Below, piece after piece: positions 6,861 through 16,600 of a DNA stretch of 64,000 bases (position 1 is the stretch's first letter; every line of letters begins with the position of its first letter). The notes beneath the pieces were generated by a model that ran no database searches, was not told the origin of the DNA, and saw only the letters and a program-made list of their open reading frames with translations. Location of the stretch: contig NZ_PJQW01000014.1 in the NCBI RefSeq assembly GCF_004303025.1, forward strand, positions 61,772 to 125,771. Direction: 5' to 3'. The stretch is from Flavobacterium sp. J27. Its GTDB lineage: Bacteria > Bacteroidota > Bacteroidia > Flavobacteriales > Flavobacteriaceae. The position numbers were made by a program, and so were the translations under genes.

Positions 6861-7412
6861 ATGGCAGATAATAATGTTAAAAAGTGGTATGTTGTAAGAG
6901 CGGTAAGTGGTCAAGAAAATAAAGTTAAAGCTTATATTGAATCTGAAACACTAAGATTAGGAATGTCTGATTATGTTTCTCAGGTTTTGGTTCCTACTGA
7001 AAAAGTGGTTCAAATTAGAGATGGAAAAAAAACAGCTAAGGAAAAAGTATATTTTCCTGGCTATATTATGGTTGAGGCTAATCTTACAGGAGAAGTTCCT
7101 CATATTATTAAATCTATACCAGGTGTTATTGGTTTTTTAGGGGAGACTAAAGGAGGGGAGCCAGTTCCTTTAAGAATGTCAGAAGTGAATAGAATGTTAG
7201 GTAAGGTTGACGAATTATCTGTTAAAGTTGATAATATAGCGATTCCATTTTCTGTTGGAGAGACCGTAAAGGTGATAGATGGGCCTTTTAATGGTTTTAA
7301 TGGTTCTATTGAAAAGGTTAACGAAGAGAAACGTAAGCTTGAAGTAATGGTGAAGATTTTTGGAAGAAAAACACCATTAGAATTAAGTTTTATGCAAGTT
7401 GAGAAAATATAA
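6861..7412 (+). CDS. nusG: Transcription termination/antitermination factor NusG
   Basis: A 183-residue protein with the NGN domain (KKWYVVRAVSGQENKVKAYI and YFPGYIMVEANL) and a C-terminal KOW domain (GETVKVIDGPFNGFNGSIEKV). NusG binds the RNA polymerase clamp and links it to Rho or the ribosome. It forms the second gene of the secE-nusG unit. Confidence 0.96.
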   Translation: MADNNVKKWYVVRAVSGQENKVKAYIESETLRLGMSDYVSQVLVPTEKVVQIRDGKKTAKEKVYFPGYIMVEANLTGEVPHIIKSIPGVIGFLGETKGGEPVPLRMSEVNRMLGKVDELSVKVDNIAIPFSVGETVKVIDGPFNGFNGSIEKVNEEKRKLEVMVKIFGRKTPLELSFMQVEKI

Positions 7413-7430
7413 TAAGTTACATATATAAAT

Positions 7431-7467
7431 CACATCAATCGCTTCCAATTGATAGATGTGCTAAATT
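7431..7467 (+). promoter_or_regulatory. Leader hairpin with T-tract before rplK
   Basis: CACATC-A-ATC (7431-7440) pairs with GAT-A-GATGTG (7451-7460) around a 10-nt loop, followed by CTAAATTTTTTT and, after a few As, the rplK ATG. It may be an attenuator or an autoregulatory site for L1 or L11; I could not recognise the classical L1-binding motif. Confidence 0.45.
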
Positions 7468-7476
7468 TTTTTAAAA

Positions 7477-7914
7477 ATGGCAAAAGAAGTTAGTAAAGTA
7501 GTTAAACTACAAGTTAAGGGAGGTGCTGCGAATCCATCGCCACCGGTTGGACCTGCTTTGGGGGCTGCTGGGGTTAACATCATGGAGTTCTGTAAGCAAT
7601 TTAATGCTAGAACTCAAGATAAACCTGGCAAAGTTTTACCAGTACAAATTACTGTGTATAAAGACAAGTCTTTTGACTTTGTTGTTAAAACGCCACCTGC
7701 TGCAATTCAAATTTTAGAAGCAGCAAAAGTTAAGTCAGGTTCAGGAGAACCAAATCGTAAAAAAGTAGCAAGTGTTACTTGGGATCAAATCAAAGCTATT
7801 GCTGAAGACAAGATGCCAGATTTAAATGCTTTTACAATCGAAAAAGCGATGAGTATGGTTGCTGGAACAGCTAGATCTATGGGTATAACAGTTTCAGGAG
7901 ACGCTCCTTTTTAA
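7477..7914 (+). CDS. rplK: Large ribosomal subunit protein uL11
   Basis: A 145-residue L11 with the N-terminal GGAANPSPPVGPALGAAGVN loop (thiostrepton/PSMs region) and a C-terminal rRNA-binding domain ending ARSMGITVSG. It forms the GTPase-associated centre base with 23S rRNA. It is followed 19 nt later by rplA. Confidence 0.97.
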   Translation: MAKEVSKVVKLQVKGGAANPSPPVGPALGAAGVNIMEFCKQFNARTQDKPGKVLPVQITVYKDKSFDFVVKTPPAAIQILEAAKVKSGSGEPNRKKVASVTWDQIKAIAEDKMPDLNAFTIEKAMSMVAGTARSMGITVSGDAPF

Positions 7915-7933
7915 TCGTTAAAAGAGAATTAAC

Positions 7934-8623
7934 ATGGCAAAATTGACAAAAAAACAAAAAGAGGCTGCTTCAAAAATTGAAAAGAATAAACAATATACTT
8001 TAAAAGATGCTGCTGCATTAATTAAAGTTGTTTCTTCTGCAAAATTTGATGAGTCTGTAGATATTGCAGTTCGTTTAGGTGTAGACCCAAGAAAAGCGAA
8101 CCAAATGGTAAGAGGAGTAGTAACATTACCTCACGGAACAGGTAAAGATGTTCGTGTGTTAGCTTTAGTTACTCCAGATAAAGAAGAAGAAGCTAAAGCA
8201 GCTGGTGCAGACCATGTTGGATTAGATGACTATCTTCAAAAAATTAAAGATGGTTGGACAGATGTTGATGTAATTATTACAATGCCTGCTGTTATGGGTA
8301 AATTAGGACCTTTAGGACGTATTTTAGGGCCAAGAGGTTTAATGCCAAACCCTAAAACAGGTACAGTAACTATGGATGTTGCTAAAGCTGTTCAAGAAGT
8401 AAAGTCTGGTAAAATTGACTTTAAAGTTGATAAAACTGGTATTGTGCATGCAGGTATTGGTAAAGTATCTTTTGATGCTGATAAAATCTATGACAATGCA
8501 CACGAAATTATTCAAACATTAATTAAATTAAAACCAACTGCAGCTAAAGGTACTTATATTAAGTCTATTCACTTATCAAGTACAATGAGTCCTGCTATTG
8601 CTTTAGATCCTAAGGCAGTATAA
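7934..8623 (+). CDS. rplA: Large ribosomal subunit protein uL1
   Basis: A 229-residue L1 with the hallmark MGKLGPLGRILGPRGLMPNP and the C-terminal KGTYIKSIHLSSTMSP. It forms the mobile L1 stalk that moves E-site tRNA, and in many bacteria it represses its own L11-L1 mRNA. It is the second gene of the L11 operon. Confidence 0.97.
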   Translation: MAKLTKKQKEAASKIEKNKQYTLKDAAALIKVVSSAKFDESVDIAVRLGVDPRKANQMVRGVVTLPHGTGKDVRVLALVTPDKEEEAKAAGADHVGLDDYLQKIKDGWTDVDVIITMPAVMGKLGPLGRILGPRGLMPNPKTGTVTMDVAKAVQEVKSGKIDFKVDKTGIVHAGIGKVSFDADKIYDNAHEIIQTLIKLKPTAAKGTYIKSIHLSSTMSPAIALDPKAV

Positions 8624-8646
8624 TTTGGTAGTTAAAAATTTTTAAT

Positions 8647-9144
8647 ATGACTAGAGAAGAAAAATCAATCGCTATTGAAGATTTAACTGCAAAGTTAGCG
8701 GGAGTAAATGTTATCTATTTAGCAGATACTTCGGGACTAGATGCAGATTCTACTTCAAACTTAAGAAGAGCTTGTTTTAAAGCAGGAATCAAATTAGAGG
8801 TAGTTAAAAATACTTTGCTTGAAAAAGCAATGGAAGCTTCTGATACTGATTTTGGTGATTTACCATCAGTTTTAAAAGGAAATACTTCTGTAATGATTTC
8901 TGATGTTGCTAATGCTCCTGCGAAAATCATCAAAGAATTCCGTAAAAAGGGAAGTAAGCCAATTTTAAAAGGTGCTTACATTACTGAGGATGTTTATATC
9001 GGTGATGAAAACTTAGATAAATTAGCTTCAATCAAATCTAGAGCTGAAGTTATTGGTGAAATCATTGGATTATTACAATCACCAGCTCAAAGAGTTATTG
9101 CTGCACTTCAAAATCAAGAAGGTAAAGAAGACGCGGCTGAATAA
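8647..9144 (+). CDS. rplJ: Large ribosomal subunit protein uL10
   Basis: A 165-residue L10. It has the N-terminal rRNA-binding domain (KAGIKLEVVKNTLLEKAME) and a short C-terminal helix that carries L7/L12 dimers. It anchors the stalk. It lies between rplA and rplL, as usual. Confidence 0.96.
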   Translation: MTREEKSIAIEDLTAKLAGVNVIYLADTSGLDADSTSNLRRACFKAGIKLEVVKNTLLEKAMEASDTDFGDLPSVLKGNTSVMISDVANAPAKIIKEFRKKGSKPILKGAYITEDVYIGDENLDKLASIKSRAEVIGEIIGLLQSPAQRVIAALQNQEGKEDAAE

Positions 9145-9201
9145 TAATGAACGCACATTAATAAATTATAATTTTTACAAAACATTTTAAAAGATAGAAA
9201 A

Positions 9202-9573
9202 ATGGCAGATTTGAAACAATTCGCAGAACAATTAGTTAACTTAACTGTTAAAGAAGTTAATGAATTAGCAACAATATTAAAAGATGAGTATGGTATCGAG
9301 CCAGCTGCTGCTGCAGTTGTAGTTTCTGGAGGTGGAGACGGTGCTGGTGCTGCTGCTGAACAAACTGAGTTTACAGTTGTATTAAAAGATGCAGGTGCTT
9401 CTAAATTAGCAGTTGTAAAAGCAGTTAAAGAATTAACTGGTTTAGGTCTTAAAGAAGCTAAAGATATGGTAGACGGTGCTCCTGCAAACGTTAAAGAAGG
9501 AGTTTCTAAAGATGAGGCTGAAGGTCTTAAGAAAGCTTTAGAAGAAGCTGGTGCTGTAGTTGAGCTTAAATAA
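9202..9573 (+). CDS. rplL: Large ribosomal subunit protein bL12
   Basis: A 123-residue L7/L12. It has an N-terminal dimerisation helix, an Ala/Gly-rich hinge (about residues 35-50), and a C-terminal factor-binding domain with LGLKEAKDMVDGAP. It recruits translational GTPases to the ribosome. A long hairpin separates it from rpoB. Confidence 0.97.
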   Translation: MADLKQFAEQLVNLTVKEVNELATILKDEYGIEPAAAAVVVSGGGDGAGAAAEQTEFTVVLKDAGASKLAVVKAVKELTGLGLKEAKDMVDGAPANVKEGVSKDEAEGLKKALEEAGAVVELK

Positions 9574-9595
9574 GCTAAATTTAGTTTACAAAGCA

Positions 9596-9633
9596 GGTTT
9601 AGGTCTTGAGATAAGCTCTCAAAGACCTAAACC
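9596..9633 (+). promoter_or_regulatory. Long hairpin between rplL and rpoB
   Basis: GGTTTAGGTCTT (9596-9607) pairs perfectly with AAGACCTAAACC (9622-9633), with GAG/CTC extending the stem inward. There is no T-run. Position and shape match the attenuator or RNase III site that lowers rpoBC expression relative to rplJL in other bacteria; the role here is inferred. Confidence 0.7.
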
Positions 9634-9695
9634 ATTTTGCGTATATTATCGTTTTATACGTTTTTAATTTTTTTCTAAATAAAATTTGTCCATTG

Positions 9696-12600
9696 ATGAT
9701 TACTAATCAGACTGAAAGATTAAATTTTGCTTCTACTAAGAATATTCCTAATTATCCTGACTTTTTGGATATTCAGGTGAAATCTTTTAAGGATTTTTTC
9801 CAATTGGAAACAAAATCTGACGAAAGAGGCAACGAAGGTCTCTATAACACCTTCATGGAAAATTTCCCAATAACGGATACGAGAAATCAATTCGTTTTAG
9901 AATTTCTTGATTACTTTATAGACCCACCAAGGTATACAATTGAAGAATGTATTGACAGAGGATTAACATACAGCGTGCCTTTAAAAGCTAGGCTAAAATT
10001 ATACTGTACAGATCCAGAGCATGAAGATTTTGAGACAATTGTTCAAGATGTGTATTTAGGAACTATTCCTTATATGACTCCTAGTGGAACATTCGTAATT
10101 AATGGAGCTGAACGTGTTGTTGTATCTCAGTTGCACCGTTCTCCGGGTGTTTTCTTTGGACAATCATTCCATGCAAATGGAACGAAATTATACTCAGCAA
10201 GAATTATTCCTTTCAAAGGTTCTTGGATTGAATTTGCTACGGATATCAATAGTGTAATGTATGCATACATTGATAGAAAGAAAAAATTACCTGTTACAAC
10301 TTTGTTTAGAGCTATTGGTTTCGAAAGAGATAAAGATATTCTAGAGATATTTGATTTAGCTGAAGAAATTAAAGTTTCTAAAACAGGAATAAAAAAATAT
10401 ATTGGAAGAAAACTTGCTGCTCGTGTTTTAAATACTTGGCATGAAGATTTCGTAGATGAAGATACTGGTGAAGTTGTATCGATAGAACGTAATGAAATTA
10501 TTTTAGATCGTGATACAATCTTAGATAAAGATAATGTTGAAGAAATTATTGATGCAGATGTTAAAGCTATTCTTTTACATAAAGAAGATAATAATGCAGC
10601 TGATTATACTATTATTCACAATACTTTACAGAAAGACCCAACAAACTCTGAAAAAGAGGCTGTTGAACATATTTATAGACAATTACGTAACGCTGAACCA
10701 CCTGATGAGGAAACGGCTCGCGGTATTATAGATAAATTATTCTTTTCTGATCAACGTTATAACTTAGGTGAAGTTGGTCGTTATAGAATGAACAAAAAAT
10801 TACAGTTAGATATTCCAATGGAAAAGCAAGTCTTAACCAAAGAGGATATCATAACTATCGTTAAATATTTGATTGAATTAATCAATTCTAAAGCAGAAAT
10901 TGATGATATTGATCACTTATCTAATAGACGTGTAAGAACAGTTGGAGAGCAATTGTCTTCACAATTCGGAGTTGGACTTGCTCGTATGGCAAGAACAATT
11001 AGAGAAAGAATGAACGTTAGAGATAACGAGGTATTTACACCTATCGATTTGATTAATGCAAAAACATTATCATCGGTAATCAACTCTTTCTTTGGAACCA
11101 ATCAGTTATCTCAATTTATGGATCAAACAAATCCATTAGCCGAGATTACTCACAAACGTCGTTTATCTGCACTTGGACCTGGAGGTTTATCTAGAGAAAG
11201 AGCTGGTTTCGAGGTGCGTGACGTTCACTATACGCATTATGGACGTTTATGTCCTATTGAAACACCTGAAGGACCAAACATTGGTTTGATTTCTTCTTTA
11301 GGAGTTTATGCTAAAGTTAACGGAATGGGATTCATCGAAACCCCTTATCGTAAAGTAACTGATGGTGTTGTAGATTTAGAATCAGAACCAATTTACTTGA
11401 GTGCAGAAGAAGAAGAAGGAAAAATGATTGCACAAGCAAACATTGAAATGAATGATGGAGGTAAAATTACAGCTGAAAGAGTTATTGCTCGTGAAGAAGG
11501 TGATTTTCCAGTTGTGGAACCAAATGTTGTTCATTACACTGACGTTGCACCAAATCAAATTGCTTCTATTTCTGCTTCTTTAATTCCTTTCTTAGAGCAT
11601 GATGATGCGAACCGTGCCTTGATGGGATCAAACATGATGCGTCAGGCTGTTCCTTTATTAAGACCAGAATCTCCAATTGTAGGAACTGGTTTAGAAAGAC
11701 AAGTAGCGTCTGATTCTCGTGTACTTATTAATGCTGAAGGAGATGGTATCGTTACTTATGTTGATGCAAATAAAATTACCATCAAATACGATAGAACGGA
11801 AGAAGAAAGAATGGTAAGTTTTGAAGAGGATGAAAAAACATACCAATTAATTAAATTTAGAAAAACGAACCAAAGTACTTCAATCAACTTAAAACCAATC
11901 GTTAGAAAAGGAGATAAAGTTGCAAAAGGACAGGTACTTTGTGAAGGATATGCAACACAAAACGGAGAACTAGCTTTAGGTAGAAACTTGAAAGTAGCCT
12001 TCATGCCTTGGAAAGGGTATAACTTCGAGGATGCGATTGTAATTTCTGAAAAAGTAGTTCGTGATGATATTTTTACTTCAATCCATATTGATGATTATTC
12101 GTTAGAAGTTCGTGATACGAAATTAGGTAATGAAGAATTAACAAATGATATTCCAAATGTTTCTGAAGAAGCTACTAAAGATTTAGATGAAAATGGAATG
12201 ATTAGAATTGGTGCGGAAGTAAAACCTGGCGATATTCTTATTGGAAAAATTACTCCAAAGGGAGAGTCAGATCCAACACCTGAAGAAAAATTATTACGCG
12301 CTATTTTTGGAGACAAAGCTGGTGATGTTAAAGACGCATCTTTAAAAGCATCTCCATCGTTACACGGAGTAGTTTTAGATAAAAAATTATTTGCTAAAGC
12401 TGTTAAAGATAAGCGTAAGCGTTCTAAAGATAAAGAAGATATAGACAAACTTGATATAGAATTTGAAGTAAAATTCAATGAGTTAAAAGACAAGTTAATC
12501 GAAAAATTATTTGTTATTATTGATGGTAAAACATCACAAGGTGTAATGAATGATTTAGGTGAAGAAGTATTACCAAAAGGTAAAAAATTCACGAAGAAAA

Positions 12601-13508
12601 TGTTACAATCAGTAGATGATTTTGCTCATTTAACAAAAGGACAATGGACAACTGATGAGATTACAAATAAAATGGTAAATGATTTAGTTCATAACTTCAA
12701 AATTAAGTTGAATGACTTACAAGGATGGTTAAGAAGAGAGAAATTTACTATTACTGTTGGAGATGAATTACCAGCAGGTATCTTAAAGTTAGCTAAAGTT
12801 TACATCGCTAAAAAACGTAAGTTAAAAGTTGGTGATAAAATGGCAGGTCGTCACGGTAACAAAGGTATTGTGGCAAGAATAGTAAGACATGAAGATATGC
12901 CTTTCTTAGAAGATGGAACACCGGTTGATATCGTGTTAAACCCACTTGGGGTGCCTTCTCGTATGAACATTGGTCAGATTTATGAAACCGTATTAGGATG
13001 GGCTGGAATGAACTTAGGAAGAAAGTTCGCAACACCTATTTTTGATGGTGCATCTTTAGATCAAATCAATGCCTTAACTGATGAAGCAGGAATTCCAAGA
13101 TTTGGTCATACTTACTTGTATGATGGAGGTACTGGAGAACGTTTCCACCAGCCAGCAACTGTGGGTGTAATTTACATGTTAAAATTAGGACACATGGTAG
13201 ATGATAAAATGCACGCTCGTTCTATTGGTCCATACTCATTAATTACGCAACAGCCATTAGGAGGTAAAGCGCAATTCGGAGGTCAGCGTTTTGGAGAAAT
13301 GGAGGTTTGGGCACTTGAAGCATACGGTGCATCTAGTACTTTAAGAGAAATATTGACGGTTAAATCTGATGATGTAATCGGTAGAGCTAAAACTTACGAA
13401 TCAATCGTAAAAGGAGAAACAATGCCAGAACCAGGATTACCAGAATCATTCAATGTATTAATGCATGAATTGAAAGGTCTTGGTTTAGACATCAGATTAG
13501 AAGAATAA
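9696..13508 (+). CDS. rpoB: RNA polymerase subunit beta
   Basis: A 1270-residue beta subunit. I use ATG 9696 (MITNQTERLNFAS), not the in-frame TTG at 9693. The rifampicin region is present (FFGTNQLSQFMDQTNPLAEI followed by THKRRLSALGPGGLSRERAG), as are the conserved PIETPEGPNIGL, the C-terminal GDKMAGRHGNKGIV and the clamp-forming GGQRFGEMEVWALEAYG. With RpoC it builds the polymerase active centre. It follows the rplL-rpoB hairpin and is co-directional with rpoC. Confidence 0.98.
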   Translation: MITNQTERLNFASTKNIPNYPDFLDIQVKSFKDFFQLETKSDERGNEGLYNTFMENFPITDTRNQFVLEFLDYFIDPPRYTIEECIDRGLTYSVPLKARLKLYCTDPEHEDFETIVQDVYLGTIPYMTPSGTFVINGAERVVVSQLHRSPGVFFGQSFHANGTKLYSARIIPFKGSWIEFATDINSVMYAYIDRKKKLPVTTLFRAIGFERDKDILEIFDLAEEIKVSKTGIKKYIGRKLAARVLNTWHEDFVDEDTGEVVSIERNEIILDRDTILDKDNVEEIIDADVKAILLHKEDNNAADYTIIHNTLQKDPTNSEKEAVEHIYRQLRNAEPPDEETARGIIDKLFFSDQRYNLGEVGRYRMNKKLQLDIPMEKQVLTKEDIITIVKYLIELINSKAEIDDIDHLSNRRVRTVGEQLSSQFGVGLARMARTIRERMNVRDNEVFTPIDLINAKTLSSVINSFFGTNQLSQFMDQTNPLAEITHKRRLSALGPGGLSRERAGFEVRDVHYTHYGRLCPIETPEGPNIGLISSLGVYAKVNGMGFIETPYRKVTDGVVDLESEPIYLSAEEEEGKMIAQANIEMNDGGKITAERVIAREEGDFPVVEPNVVHYTDVAPNQIASISASLIPFLEHDDANRALMGSNMMRQAVPLLRPESPIVGTGLERQVASDSRVLINAEGDGIVTYVDANKITIKYDRTEEERMVSFEEDEKTYQLIKFRKTNQSTSINLKPIVRKGDKVAKGQVLCEGYATQNGELALGRNLKVAFMPWKGYNFEDAIVISEKVVRDDIFTSIHIDDYSLEVRDTKLGNEELTNDIPNVSEEATKDLDENGMIRIGAEVKPGDILIGKITPKGESDPTPEEKLLRAIFGDKAGDVKDASLKASPSLHGVVLDKKLFAKAVKDKRKRSKDKEDIDKLDIEFEVKFNELKDKLIEKLFVIIDGKTSQGVMNDLGEEVLPKGKKFTKKMLQSVDDFAHLTKGQWTTDEITNKMVNDLVHNFKIKLNDLQGWLRREKFTITVGDELPAGILKLAKVYIAKKRKLKVGDKMAGRHGNKGIVARIVRHEDMPFLEDGTPVDIVLNPLGVPSRMNIGQIYETVLGWAGMNLGRKFATPIFDGASLDQINALTDEAGIPRFGHTYLYDGGTGERFHQPATVGVIYMLKLGHMVDDKMHARSIGPYSLITQQPLGGKAQFGGQRFGEMEVWALEAYGASSTLREILTVKSDDVIGRAKTYESIVKGETMPEPGLPESFNVLMHELKGLGLDIRLEE

Positions 13509-13518
13509 ATAAGCAGTA

Positions 13519-13568
13519 ACAGTCTCAGTCGCAGTAATCAGTTTTGCGACTGAATACTGAGGCTGTTT
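13519..13568 (+). promoter_or_regulatory. Composite hairpin between rpoB and rpoC
   Basis: AACAGTCTCAGT (13519-13530) can pair with ACTGAGGCTGTT (13557-13568; one G-U), while CAGTCGCA (13527-13534) pairs perfectly with TGCGACTG (13546-13553). The two helices share bases 13527-13530, so they either stack with an internal loop or compete. No T-run follows. The rest of the 133-nt gap is AT-rich and carries a second weak palindrome (13570-13590). Confidence 0.55.
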
Positions 13569-13641
13569 CCTAAATATACATATTTTAGGACTGTATAACT
13601 GAACAAAAAGTTTTTTACAAAAAATCGATAGTAATCAGATC

Positions 13642-16600
13642 ATGACAAGATTAAAAGATAAAAACACCGTTAAAAGATTTAACAGAATTACGATAGGATT
13701 GGCTTCACCAGAATCTATTTTGGCAGAGTCAAGAGGTGAGGTTTTAAAACCAGAAACTATTAACTATCGTACGCACAAACCTGAAAGAGATGGTCTTTTC
13801 TGTGAAAGAATTTTCGGACCAGTAAAGGATTATGAATGTGCCTGCGGAAAATATAAAAGAATCCGTTATAAAGGGATTGTTTGTGACCGTTGTGGTGTTG
13901 AAGTAACAGAAAAGAAAGTTCGTAGAGATAGAGTAGGTCACATTAATTTAGTGGTACCTATCGCTCACATCTGGTATTTCCGTTCGTTACCAAATAAAAT
14001 TGGTTATATTTTAGGATTACCTTCTAAGAAATTAGATATGATTATTTACTACGAAAGATACGTAGTAATTCAACCAGGTATTGCTAAAGGTCCAGAAGGA
14101 GAAACATTAAATAAATTAGATTTCTTAACGGAAGAAGAGTATTTAAATATTTTAGATACACTTCCAATGGAAAATCAATATTTAGATGATACCGATCCAA
14201 ATAAATTCATCGCTAAAATGGGTGCTGAATGTATCATGGATTTATTATCTAGAATAGATTTAGATTCTTTGTCGTTTGAATTGCGTCATGCTGCAAACAC
14301 AGAAACATCTAAACAACGTAAAACAGAAGCTTTAAAACGTTTAAATATCGTTGAATCGTTCCGTGAAGCTAACTTAAACAGAGAAAATCTACCAGAATGG
14401 ATGATTTTAAAAGTAATTCCAGTTATTCCACCAGAATTACGTCCGTTAGTGCCACTTGATGGAGGTCGTTTCGCAACTTCAGATTTAAATGATTTGTATA
14501 GAAGGGTAATTATTCGTAACAATCGTTTAAAAAGATTAGTTGAGATTAAAGCTCCAGAAGTTATCTTACGTAACGAAAAACGTATGCTTCAAGAAGCAGT
14601 AGATTCGTTATTTGATAATACTAGAAAAGCATCTGCTGTTAAGACAGAATCAAACAGACCTTTAAAATCGTTATCGGATTCCTTAAAAGGTAAACAAGGT
14701 CGTTTCCGTCAAAACTTATTAGGTAAACGTGTGGATTATTCAGCTCGTTCTGTAATTGTTGTGGGACCTGAATTGAAGATGTATGAGTGTGGTTTACCAA
14801 AAGATATGGCTGCTGAATTATACAAACCTTTTGTAATTCGTAAATTAATTGAAAGAGGTATTGTTAAAACGGTAAAATCAGCTAAGAAAATTATTGATAA
14901 AAAAGAACCAGTAGTATGGGATATCTTAGAAAATGTAATTAAAGGTCATCCAGTATTATTGAATCGTGCTCCTACACTTCACCGTTTAGGTATTCAGGCT
15001 TTCCAACCAAAATTAATCGAAGGAAAAGCAATTCAGTTACACCCATTAACGTGTACTGCATTTAACGCCGATTTCGATGGTGACCAGATGGCTGTTCACT
15101 TACCTTTAGGACCTGAAGCAATTTTAGAAGCACAATTATTAATGCTAGCTTCTCATAATATCTTGAACCCTGCAAATGGTGCACCTATTACTGTACCTTC
15201 TCAGGACATGGTTCTTGGTTTATATTATATGACTAAAGAGCGTTTATCAACTCCTGAATTAAAAATTAAAGGAGAAGGTTTAACTTTTTACTCAGCTGAA
15301 GAAGTAAATATTGCAATTAACGAAGGTAAATTAGACTTAAATGCTCGTATTAAAGTTAGAGCAAAAGATTTTAACGAAAATGGTGAATTAGTTTATAAAG
15401 TAATTCAAACTACTGCTGGTAGAGTATTATTTAATGAAGTGGTTCCTGAACAAGCGGGTTATATCAACGAAGTCTTAACTAAAAAATCATTACGTGATAT
15501 TATTGGTAAAATCTTAGGAGTAACAGATGTACCTACAACTGCTGCTTTCTTAGATGATATGAAAAACATGGGTTATAAATTCGCTTTCCAAGGTGGTTTA
15601 TCATTCAGTTTAGGGGATATTATTATCCCAGAGAAGAAACAAGATTTAATTGCAGATGCAAATGAACAAGTTGAAGCGATTACAATGAACTATAACATGG
15701 GGCTTATTACAAATAATGAGCGTTATAATCAGGTAATTGACGTTTGGACATCTACTAATGCATTGTTAACAGAATTAGCAATGAAAAACATTAGAGAAGA
15801 CCAACAAGGATTCAACTCGGTATATATGATGCTTGATTCTGGTGCGAGGGGTTCTAAAGAGCAAATTCGTCAGTTAACTGGTATGCGTGGTTTGATGGCT
15901 AAGCCTAAAAAATCGACTGCTGGTGGTGGTGAAATTATTGAAAACCCGATTCTTTCTAACTTTAAAGAAGGATTATCAATCTTAGAATACTTTATCTCAA
16001 CTCACGGTGCTCGTAAGGGTCTTGCGGATACTGCTCTTAAAACTGCCGATGCAGGATACTTAACAAGAAGGTTACATGACGTATCACAAGATGTTATTGT
16101 AAACTCAGTAGATTGTGGTACTTTAAGAGGAATTGAGGTTACAGCATTAAAGAAAAATGAAGAAATTGTTGAGTCTTTAGGAGAGAGAATTTTAGGTCGT
16201 GTGGCTTTACATGATGTAATCAATCCTTTAACTTCTGAAGTATTAGTTCCAGCTGGAGAACAAATTACAGAAGCTTTAGTTAGAAAAATTGAGAACTCTC
16301 CTTTAGAAAGAATTGAAGTGCGTTCTCCATTAACTTGTGAAGCTGAAAAAGGAATTTGTGCTAAATGTTACGGAAGAAACTTAGCAACTGGTAAAATGAC
16401 TCAAAAAGGAGAAGCTGTTGGAGTTATTGCTGCACAGTCAATTGGTGAGCCTGGTACACAGTTAACACTTCGTACGTTCCACGTTGGAGGGGTTGCTGGA
16501 GGATTATCTGAAGAGTCAAGCATTGTTACTAAATTTGCAGGTCGTTTAGAAATCGAAGATTTAAAAACAGTTATCGGAGAAGATGCAGAAGGAAATTCAG

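Noticed and set aside
12095..12592. 165-residue minus-strand ORF inside rpoB
   Set aside because: Lies fully within rpoB in the opposite frame; Ser-rich composition mirrors the rpoB codons and there is no promoter or family match.
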